In this document: positions 54,986 through 64,000 of the stretch, piece by piece
Layout of the letters: every line of letters starts with the position of its first letter
Position numbering within the stretch: position 1 is the stretch's first letter
Assembly (NCBI GenBank): GCA_963930775.1
Contig: OZ005689.1
Location: forward strand, 11,563,079 to 11,627,078
Direction: 5' to 3'
DNA length: 64,000 nucleotides
Origin: Cliona cf. orientalis
Taxonomy: Eukaryota; Porifera; Demospongiae; Clionaida; Clionaidae
Position numbers and translations under genes: made by a program
The notes under the pieces: generated by a model
The model's input: the letters and a program-made list of their open reading frames with translations, nothing else
Databases searched by the model: none
Told to the model about the DNA's origin: nothing

Positions 54986-56140
54986 ACTACAACTAATCAA
55001 CTATTGGTGGTAAAACGATTGAATAAACAGCTTGTGGTAGTGTTTTACAAACTTTGGTTTTGCAGTAGCTAACAACACCATAAGAGGTCTACTCCGCTTG
55101 CAAATTTATGCTTTAGAAATTTATTTTAGGCATTGATAATCTGATGATATTGGGTATGGTATGGATGGAATTTTTAATTTAAATGTTAGGCGGGTCTAGT
55201 GGGTGTGATCTCTGTCCCTGGAATTGTTCAGGAAACGTTGGAGCCTATGAATTTCACTTTTAATAATTTTAGCGGATTATAGTCTCAAGTTTTGACACCT
55301 AGCTATCAGATAGGTTTCAGTGATAACATCTCAGATAGTAGATTTCTAATTATAAATCTAGACTGACTTAGCTACTAGGTAGCCGGGCATGCATGTGCTC
55401 TCAAAGTTGAAAATTTTCTTTTTTAATTAGCTATGCAAAAGGTCTTTCCTCCAACTATAATTTTCACATAACACTATTATTTGTGATTTTTTTGTAATTG
55501 TGTATGGGTAAGTTCACCCCAGTCGTCCTAAACACGCAGATCCAGGAAGTGTATCTGGTGCCACATTCCAATTTTTTGCCGTTTTTTCAGGTCATTCTTT
55601 GGACTCCAAATAAGACAGAGTAGCTAACTCTTCTACTTTCTGCTTGTCGAAGTCCAATATCTCGGAAACATTTATGAGCTCCATGGTAAGCACTTTTGTG
55701 CATGCTACTCGCAAGCACTCACAAAAAGTGCCTCGTGCAAAAAGTGACACAATTTAGTTCCCTTGGATGGATTCCCATAATTTATTCAAACATCATTCAA
55801 TAGCTCTTGTGCTGCTCTACAGTATGAGACTGGAATGATGTTTTTCCATCGAGCGGTTTCAGAGATAGCTACATGACATTGAAAATCACAAAATTCCAGT
55901 ATAATCGCGTGGTGTTTTCAGTAACAACTGACCCAAGCTGATGCTGTTCATGTGAGAATCCGAGCCTGTGTGGGTGTGACTTATCCACTGCATCAGGTTG
56001 GGTGACTTTCACATGTATATAGCCATAACCTACATGTATGCACGGTATGGATGGGAGGGGCTGCCTGTGGTTAGCAGGGTTGGTCTCTAGGGTTTGTCTA
56101 TGAAAGGGGTAAATAACAATTGCCATCAGTGACAATATAC
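54986..56140. other. No gene seen
   Basis: AT-rich; the open frames are short and without recognisable domains. Confidence 0.4.
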
Positions 56141-56141
56141 A

Positions 56142-56233
56142 GCGGTGGTCTAATGGTTGGAGCCCTTGTGTGTGGATCAGTATGTAACGGGTTCAAATCT
56201 CGTTTTACACTTGGAGTGACTTCTTTTTTTTTT
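56142..56233 (+). ncRNA. tRNA-like sequence or tRNA-derived SINE head
   Basis: A-box-like TGGTCTAATGG (56146-56156) and B-box-like GGTTCAAATCT (56190-56200) are spaced as in a tRNA. The T arm ACGGG-TTCAAAT-CTCGT can pair in five positions. A T run (56224-56233) could end Pol III transcription. The acceptor and anticodon stems do not pair well, so a functional tRNA is unlikely. Confidence 0.45.
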
Positions 56234-56574
56234 CTCCTCGAAATTTTTAAGTGCTAGCTAGCTACTTCCGGCATCAGCTTGGATGAACTTATTAAATTTT
56301 AGCCATATCCTTTTATAATTAGCTAATTTCGCTAAATTTAGTACCTGTAAATAAAATTGTAGATAAATGATGGCATAAACTCTGTTTTTAATAATTCATT
56401 GCCTGATTAGGTTTTCATGTTAAGTAGCTAGCTAGCTATTTGGAGTTTCAAATTGTGTCATTACAGAACTTAGTGTTCTAATTAAGGCGCTTCTCTAATG
56501 AACACGCCACTTGCGCCAGAGTCCTAATTTTCACACTCTAATTGTGTGCCAATGCCATCCTAGCTATTTATTTT

Positions 56575-57080
56575 TTCCAGTGTTTGGTCGTAAGGAAATT
56601 TTCCATTTGTAGCTAAGTATTTTCCAAAGAGACAGGGAGGGATATTTGGTTGTAAGGAAATTTTCCATTTGTAAGGATTTTCCAGAGAGACAGGGGAGGG
56701 ATATGTGGAGAGGTATGTTGCATGCACTATCATGTTGTAAGGAAATTTTCCATTTGTAAGGATTTTCCAGAGAGACAGGGGATGGGTACGTGGAGAGGTA
56801 TGGTGCATGCACTATGTTGTAAGGGAATTTTCTATATGTAAGGATTTTCCAGAGAGACAGGGGATGGATACGTGGAGAGGTATGGTGCATGCACTATGTT
56901 GTAAGGGAATTTTCCATTTGTAAGGATTTTCCAGAGAGACAGGGGAGGGAGGTATGTTGCATGCACTATGTTGTAAGGAAATTTTCCATTTGTGAGGATT
57001 TTCCAGAGAGACAGGGGATGGATACATGGAGAGGTATGTTGCATGCACTGTGCCTGTTTGATTGGTAGCTACAGTAAGGA
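56575..57080. repeat. Minisatellite of about 80 bp, about seven imperfect units
   Basis: Units contain GTAAGGAAATTTTCCATTTG, GATTTTCCAGAGAGACAGGG and GGTATGTTGCATGCACTAT. The first units are shortened. The open frames on the minus strand follow from the repeat. Confidence 0.9.
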
Positions 57081-58184
57081 AATTTTCAATTTGTAATGTT
57101 GAATGTAGAAGCACACACTGATCATGCAGTGAGGAGTGGTTAGCTAATATTGCTACCACAGAGTAATCAAATCAGTCACTGTATAGTGTATACCTCAGTG
57201 GAAAGCACGGGTCACACAGTTGTGTCATCGTATCTTTGTATGTTATTGCATAGTATCAAACTTGTATAGATCTAAATAATTGCCATACAGTTAGTCTTAC
57301 AGCAATACATAAAAGGGAATTGCAGGTCGCAAATCATGCACTATATCGCGTAGGCACGTAGCCTTGTTTTTAGGATAGTTAACAGCTCGAGCTTCGTTTC
57401 TTGACTTCTGAGCTCGACGTTGCAGGTCACGCTAACGATGGTAGTTCATCGTCAAGAGTCGGATGGGCTGTAGCAATTAAGCTGTGTGGATTTGACCACA
57501 CCCCTCGATCACGAGACGTTCAGAAGTTCGATTGACGTTCGAGAACTAGACTCAGAGAGCGGCTTTGTGTGTCCGTTTTGAGTAAGATAGCCTTGCCTTT
57601 TCTTTCTTTTTTAGTGTTCTATGTGTATCTATGGTAGCTATGCCCACGGGATATAAACTATAGTTATATCACACGCACTCGGGATGCATGGCATTTATTG
57701 CACTCAACCCTCGGGCGCTTTGCGCCCTCATGCTTTGGTGCAATAAATGCCATACATCCCTCGCGCCCGTGATAACTATTACTTATGTAATACAAAACAA
57801 AACGTTTTTTTTTGTATAATAATAATAATTTGTTTTGCATATACTATGCATGGATACATAATAGCTATAAATAGAGCTAATACAAAATGCATCCAGGAAA
57901 TATTATAACATAGAGTTAGCTAACTGTGAATAAAGTACATACCAGCCACATAAAGTAAGAAACATGTTTTGATAAGTGATACTTAAATGAATCAATTGTG
58001 TTAGCTACACTTGGATAACTCATGATTAACAAGTAAGTGGTTCCATTTAGTAATAGTAGCAGGGAAAAACCAATGCACATTACTCCATGTGCACAACAAG
58101 CTAGCTACATATATACTCTACAAACTACTATGAGAAAAGGGGAAAGATAGTATGAAACAAAACCAACCTGTATTGTATGTGGCA
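57081..58184. other. No gene seen; one large hairpin
   Basis: Only the hairpin at 57640-57775 stands out. The rest is AT-rich, with a GC-richer patch near 57350-57560. Confidence 0.4.
57640..57775. repeat. Inverted repeat hairpin
   Basis: Arms GCATGGCATTTATTGCACxx and GGTGCAATAAATGCCATAC close a loop with CGGGCGCTTTGCGCCC. Outer CCCACGGGATATA and CGTGATAACTATTA parts also pair partly. Confidence 0.8.
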
Positions 58185-58235
58185 ATGTCCAACGGGTGTC
58201 TAGATTCACTGGAACGTGGAACGGTGGAATGGAAT

Positions 58236-58540
58236 CATGGGCGTAGGAAGATGTTGAAGGTTGGGTGGGCCCAATATCCGCGAAATTTTTACGACCACGC
58301 CCACTTTGTGTCAAACCACGCCCATTTTTGCACGATCGACACTGCTATCGCGACTTTCTCGATGAAAAAATAAAATGTAAGTCGAATGGAATAGATTTGG
58401 AAGCAATTGAGGCACATTCACTCATGTTAGTCACTGCAGACTAGCTGGATTGCATCTATTTTGAACTGCAGGTATTAAATGTCAGCTCAGAAAGTGGGGG
58501 GGCCCTGGCCCCTGTGGCCACCCCTGTTCCTACGCCCATG
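58236..58540. mobile_element. MITE with CATGGGCGTAGGAA termini, GGAAT duplication
   Basis: Inverted ends CATGGGCGTAGGAAxA and TTCCTACGCCCATG, flanked by GGAAT on each side. It interrupts the minisatellite at the left end of the 4.96-kb element. Confidence 0.85.
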
Positions 58541-61079
58541 GGAATAGTGGAACGGTGGAATGGTGGAACGGTGGAATACTGGAATGGCGATTAACGACCC
58601 TGTACCGTTTTTACTTGTATAAGTGGACCAATTGGGCATGCGCGCTAGAAATTGACGTTGGATGGTCTGGATGCGAGGCTATATACCCTGCAAGTTGAAA
58701 GAGTGTATCAAAAGGAGCCTGTGCATGTATTGTTAAAATAATATAATATTATTAATATTATTACGCATAGCTATAGCTATCTGACCGACAAATTATTCTC
58801 AGCAGTGGAGTAAGCCATATCAACTCCTGGCACACCTAGCCTGTGATAGCTAGCTACTGAACTCATCAGCCACCATTGGACCCTGGCTGAAGGAGGAAGG
58901 AAAAGGAACACATTCAGGGAGATCAAAGCATGCTATACAGTGGAGAATTATTAAAGGAACTATAAGTATGCACACACATACACATAATCATTATACTGTC
59001 ATACACCCACATAAATTATTAGGACTTGATGGTAGTGAATATCAATGTATTATATCAAATACAATACTCAAGTGGTACTGTAATGAATATTTGATTGACT
59101 ATGGTATCCAGCCGAGTGCTACAGGTGACATGATTGTCATCCAGGGAACTAGCATTCTGATAGCTTCTATTATTTTTGTAATGGGCATCATGACCAACAG
59201 AACTACCCAGACCTTGGTCCCAGACAGTGCCAGGGATATAGCATTCAAGACCATATGCCATGGCAACAGGCTGAGCAACAAATAGGCACTATAATATTAC
59301 GGCAGATATTAATCTATCTGTGCTTGAAGTAGGAGTAGATCTATAGCTAATTATCAGCATGTGCTCTGTGCTTTTGCCTCTCAGAGTCTCTGTCTTTCTG
59401 CGAGTTTACATCCCTTACTATTCTTCTCTGTCACCTTTCTGACTCCGCTCAAGCTGTAGTGTGCACGCTCGATCGAATTAAGTTTGGTGTGGTACAGGGT
59501 CGTTAGTCATAGTTGCCCATTCCACTATTCCACCGTTCCACCATTCAAGCTGAGCTAGCTGCATAGTGTGCACGCTCGATCGAAGTTAAGTTTGGTGTGG
59601 TACAGGGTCGTTAGTCATAGTTGCGCGATTTTTGATTTTGGGCGCAGTTGGAGGGTCAAAGGTCACATTTAACCCCTTCGGTACGGGAATTTTAATGTTG
59701 GAATCCACGATCGATGAATAATTGATGCCTTGTACCTGCTTGTACTGACCTACTGCGTGGAACTCAAACAACTGCTGTACGTGTCACAGAGCTAGCTACA
59801 TGGACTCGCAGGGTGCATATACGTTTGGGCCAAACATTATTAACTTTTATTGCTAAAAAAAATTAATGCATATGCATCCAAAATGTTTGCGGTCAATCAA
59901 TTTTTCATAGTACATTGTATGCCCTAAGCTGTTTGAGTCAAATGAATTGATTGGTAGATTTAATAATGAATAAATTAATGCAATTCCCGCCTGTATCTGA
60001 AAGGATGTAGCTATGTTCTTATTCAGCCCAATGATGCTACAGTGCTTTAATATGAAAATCAAACGCAGGTGACGCTACATCATGCTACATGTATGCACCA
60101 ACTTAAAAGTCGGTACTTCAGCACAATTTGAACTTCCTTCAACATCTGAAACTTCATCTTGTAACAATCATCACTTGATACTTGTGGAAGTATAATAACG
60201 TGTATAACAATAATAAAATTGCAAAGAGGGTTCAAAAATTAATTGTACATATCAGCGGCATGGTGGAGTATGGTTTCCAGTGTGATACCAGTCAATCTCC
60301 ATTCCTGCTTTGCTCACTCTGAAACGGCAATATTGTGCTATGGACCAGAAGAGCAATTTTCAGTCACTGGTATCATTCATGAAGTACCTGAGAGATACAA
60401 AAGAGGAAATTAGTGTCAGTAATCACCTCCCACAAGGATACATATTCCTAAGGCCTTAAGCCTGTTTACTGTGTGTTGTTATAGACCAAGGATCAAGACT
60501 GCAATATTGTTTAGAATCATAATTATCACTATCCAGAGTGGTGAAACGTAGGTATTTAAAGACCAAAATCTATCCAATCAAGTGATGTACATTGAGTATC
60601 ATAAATCATGACCCATACCTACTACAGTAATAATATTAGGTGCAATTTGCCAGTTATGCATATACCGTAATACGTACAGTACATGACACACTACTACAAT
60701 ATGCCATGTGGATACCACAGAACCTCCCAGTTTTGCAATGTATCTGCATGAAATATGGGAGAATGGGAGGGTCTGAGGACAAGGAAAAAAGAAAATTTTG
60801 AATAAACTGGTATAATTCAAATGGCAGCTGATGAGAAATTAATATAAATGACAACGAAACCATGCATATGGGTTACGAAGGCTGACTGTCTAGTGGAGTG
60901 GAGTGATGTCCAGTGCAATTTTTTTGACCACATTCAAAGTATTGTGCTGCATGGGACCCTGTAAGATGTTGGCATGCATGCATGCATGCATCTTTTATGG
61001 ATGATTCTTGTTGCATATTAATTTTAATAAGGATTGCCTGGATCATCCAGACATTCATGTGGCATGCTTGAAGAGGTAT

Positions 61080-62030
61080 CATACTATTATAGGATACTCC
61101 AGATACTCATGACATCATTATCTGCATGCACTTACATGTCACTGTAATGAATGAATAGTGAACATCACTACTGTGGCAAAATGTAGTGACCGTCACTACA
61201 TTTTGCTACAGATGTCATTACCAAGTAGTGATATTCACTTACAGAGCAGAGGTATCCCAGGATACATGGGATACTCTGGATACTTGTGACGTTGTTATCT
61301 ACAGTCATGCACTTAAAGAGGTACATTCCGTACAAGATACATGGGATCCTCCGGATACTCATGACATTGTGGTATATAATATTATTATGCTTAAATATTA
61401 TGTATCCTTGGATGTGTCATGCACTTGAACAATATCATGTATCTGGGATCCTCCGGATACTCGTGACATTGTGGTATATATGCTTAAAATGTATCCTTGG
61501 ATGTGTCATGCACTTGAACAGTGTCATGTATCTGGGATCCTCCGGATACTCATGATATTGTGGTATGTATGCTTAAATATGACATTGTATCCTTGGATGT
61601 GTAGGATCCTCCGGATACTCGTCCATGACATTGTTACTGACAAGTTATAGAATACTCTGGATAATCATAAGCTACATTTTTGCCCAAGAGGTATCGTATA
61701 TGATCCTCTAGAAATGCTCATGCTCATAATAATTATTACTGCTGAAAGGGATCCTCCGGACTATTACTAAGACCCATATACTAAAAGGTATTGCCCGGAC
61801 TTATCCTGACAATTGTTGTAGGCAACATGTACACTATCGAATGGGATCCTCCGGACTTTTATTACTATAAGACACACATACCATGCAAAAGGTATTGTCT
61901 GGACTAATATCCTGACAATTACTGAGGCAACACTATCAAATGGGATCCTCCGGACTTTTACTAAGACATACATTGCAAAAGGTATTGTCCAGACTTATCC
62001 TGACAACTGTAGGCAACACTGGACATGAAT
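61080..62030. repeat. Repeat array resembling the subterminal array of the 12.7-kb element
   Basis: Units with GGGATCCTCCGGATACTC and, further right, AAAGGTATTGTCxxGACTxA then TCCTGACAACTGTAGGCAAC. The words GGATCCTCCGGA and GGCAACACTGGACAT also occur at the right end of the 12.7-kb element. This suggests a related element whose terminus was lost where the MITE at 62041 begins. Confidence 0.7.
61156..61243. repeat. Hairpin with TAGTGA arms
   Basis: GTGAACATCACTACTGTGGC ... GATATTCAC pairs around AAATGTAGTGACCGTCACTACATTT, itself a palindrome. Confidence 0.8.
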
Positions 62031-62040
62031 GGTGGAGTGT

Positions 62041-62374
62041 TAGCCTTGTCCCCAGGCTCTCTTGGGTTAGGGGAAAAGAGAGCCTGATAACAACTGCATG
62101 CACATGCGCCAAAATCTCTGTATACTATCCATTTAATCACGTATACTACTAGCCAAGCTCAAAAGTTGCCCAAGCACTCGAGTAGTATCTTACCATTAGC
62201 TAGTGATGGTGTCTTGGAGATTTAAACACTCAAACATAGATTTTTATCCCCTCTAAAGGCCATTTTGTTGAAGACTCGCTTATCATGTTTTGTTGGTAAG
62301 GGTTTGCGCATGCATATGCAGTTGTTACCAGGCTCTCTTTTCACCTCCCCCAAGAGAGCCTGGGTACAAGGCTA
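62041..62374. mobile_element. MITE with TAGCCTTGT termini and 9-bp target duplication
   Basis: Ends TAGCCTTGTCCCCAGGCTCT and, inverted, TAGCCTTGTACCCAGGCTCT, extending about 60 bp. The flanks are GTGGAGTGT on both sides. Confidence 0.92.
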
Positions 62375-62553
62375 GTGGAGTGTATAACGTACCTACCACT
62401 TGAGTCCACTAGACAACAATAGCAGTTAATGAGCTTGACTACGGATTACGAGTGGGATCCATATGGCTTGGTGAAGTATCATCTACATACATTATAAAAG
62501 TATAAGAATTATTATTAATATTAGAACGGTTTAATCCTGACAGCTCATATTAA

Positions 62554-62829
62554 TGCACCTATCAATGTATTGCCCCAGGTACCACCCCATGCGGAAGGAT
62601 GGGGGATTTGACCATGATTTGACCTACAAAAATCAATTGCCTCTAGCTCCCCTGGAGCGAATACTAGGATCAAATGCCCCCATCATAGGACTGTATATTT
62701 CCCTTATTATCTGTAAAGATTGGTCAAATCCCCCTGATCTGGGGCATGTTTATCCGTCAAATACGATCAAATCCCGGGCCCACCTTTTGCCAGTGGGGTG
62801 GTAGGTGGGGCAATACATTGATAGGTGCA
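62554..62829. mobile_element. MITE with TGCACCTATCAATGTATTGC termini
   Basis: The right end GCAATACATTGATAGGTGCA is the exact inverse. GATTTGACC/GGTCAAATC words fold inside. Confidence 0.9.
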
Positions 62830-63162
62830 TAATTCATATCACTTTAAATGCTGTACATACTTACATTTTGGTGCATGTTGAGTGAAGAGCTCCTCATTCC
62901 TGGCCAGGCTGCAATGAGTTCTCCCTCCAACCAGCAACCAGACATAGCTAGCTCTGCATAGCTAGCGTCAAGCAACATAAATAATTCGTAACCGACGGGT
63001 TAAGATCGACCTTTGACCTCCCAACTGCGCCCAAAATCAAAAATCGCCCTAGTTGCCCATTCCACTATACCACCGTTCCACCATTCCACTATTCCATTCA
63101 ACCGTTCCACTGTTCCATTCCACCGTTCCACGTTCCAGTGAATCTAGACACCCATGTCCAAC

Positions 63163-63499
63163 TTACTTTCTACAAAATTTAATGATAGGCTACAGTACTA
63201 CTTGTTATACATATACAACGAAAAATATTTTTCAGACGGTCATTTTTCTTATATATAGAGTAAATGATCAGATTTCGGACACCAGGTTGATTCGGACACC
63301 TGCGCAGCCGATACGAAAGACTTGGGGGAGTGGTCTTGGCATGATTACGTACCTTGGCCCGTATAAGGATTGTACCCCAGCAATGGCCATCGAAGTCCCG
63401 CTAGTACTGGTATGGCAGGCTCGAATTTATGCTGTCCGAACTCATCAATGGTCGGACGCTTTAATTATTCGTCGGATAGGCCGTACGTCGACGTCCTAG
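63163..63499. other. No gene seen
   Basis: An open frame ending at 63499 has no recognisable domain. TTCGGACACC occurs twice near 63275-63300. Confidence 0.35.
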
Positions 63500-64000
63500 G
63501 TCGACTTTAGTGATCCTATGTGAAGTTCTCCTGCTGCCCGTCACGCGCCGCGTTTGACCTTTGACCCCCGGAGCATGCGAACGGCGTTGCGCCACCAAGC
63601 TCCAACAGGTGGAAATTTTTTAAATGGTATGTAATTGATTTTTACAACCTAAAACTGCTAATTTCGATAGCTTACAACGTATCTGACCGGTAAAAAAGGT
63701 ACAAAATGTATGAAATATATCACCTCCGAGGTGGCTGGATAGGCTGTCCCATGGAGAAGAGTTCATCAATGTCTTTGTTTGTTTTTATAACTCATTAGCT
63801 ACAGTGAACGTAAGAAATATCCTTTATGACCCATGTCAATGCCATCCAAATTACTAAAACCGTCGTTTAGAAGTTTTTGTATTTCAGTCGTCGGAATTAG
63901 CTCCGAGGCTCAGCGCGATACATAAGCCGTGGGGTCAAAGGTCAAATGCGTCGCTTGAAGGGCAGCTGGAGCACTTCACATAGGATCGCTAAAAGTCGAC
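63500..64000. mobile_element. TIR element ending at or beyond the window edge
   Basis: The left end is GTCGACTTTAGTGATCCTAT, continuing GTGAAGTTCTCCTGCTGCCC; the last bases of the window are its inverse. GTTTGACCTTTGACCCC and GGGGTCAAAGGTCAAA pair further inside. The interior shows no gene. Confidence 0.8.

Larger units (their letters stand above)
58194..63153. mobile_element. 4.96-kb TIR element with 9-bp target duplication
   Basis: Both ends are GGGTGTCTAGATTCACTGGA in inverted orientation, continuing into GGAACGGTGGAAT-type minisatellite. The flanks are ATGTCCAAC on both sides (58185-58193 and 63154-63162). The interior has no large coding frame, several nested MITEs, a 109-bp direct duplication (59459-59515 and 59568-59625) and a repeat array related to the 12.7-kb element (61080-62030). 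It is probably non-autonomous. Confidence 0.8.

Noticed and set aside
56560-57159. Minus-strand frames with repeated ENPYKWKISLQ-like words
   Set aside because: They are produced by the approximately 80-bp minisatellite and have no independent support.
62553-62804. 83-codon plus-strand frame
   Set aside because: It lies wholly inside a MITE with exact inverted ends.

Overview
The window looks like a metazoan genome, most probably a demosponge of the Amphimedon/haplosclerid type. This is inferred from protein style (a chimeric Ig/fibronectin-type receptor in phase-1 exons, with a tyrosine-motif tail), from very short original introns and from dense TIR-bearing MITEs. It is not proven. The DNA is AT-rich, with frequent 'gtacatgta' and 'taataatatta' words, and has no prokaryotic gene organisation.

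The backbone of positions 2004-42607 is one host gene on the plus strand. Its 13 exons all join in frame to a predicted 661-residue type I membrane receptor: signal peptide, Ig-like domain, fibronectin-III-like domains, a cysteine-bearing membrane-proximal domain, one transmembrane helix, and a cytoplasmic tail with three Yxx[LV] motifs, the last a TxYxxV (ITSM-like) motif. Its late introns are swollen by transposons.

Intron 10 holds the most interesting object, a 12,717-bp TIR element (10147-22863). It has 71-bp terminal inverted repeats with three mismatches and an 8-bp target-site duplication (TGTACAAT); removing it and one copy of the duplication leaves a 49-bp intron. Inside are two divergent multi-exon genes sharing a 238-bp promoter region: a minus-strand cysteine-cluster protein (CxC5/CxC6-like, of the kind associated with KDZ transposases, 490 aa) and a plus-strand DUF3987-like P-loop ATPase (464 or 497 aa). 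Arrays of about 67-70-bp palindromic repeats lie just inside both ends. I see no recognisable transposase. Smaller MITEs (5938-6278, 62041-62374) share its TAG(C/T)CT(C/T)GT start and have 9-bp duplications.

Intron 11 (22961-32296) contains fold-back repeats, MITEs, a 57-bp perfect palindrome and a duplicated piece of exon 12. Intron 12 (32453-42520) contains a large inverted repeat, a broken Ty3/Gypsy fossil, three palindromes containing AP-1-like sites, and a broken CR1-type LINE with an open PHD-finger ORF1.

Right of 42607 I find no convincing host gene. The region holds a GC-rich tandem duplication, a palindrome-rich TIR element (44817-45761), a TGC-rich minisatellite, a retroelement remnant, a homogeneous 152-bp satellite with seven units, duplicated exon-like segments, a tRNA-like sequence, an approximately 80-bp minisatellite, and a second large TIR element (58194-63153, 9-bp duplication ATGTCCAAC) whose interior repeats resemble those of the 12.7-kb element.
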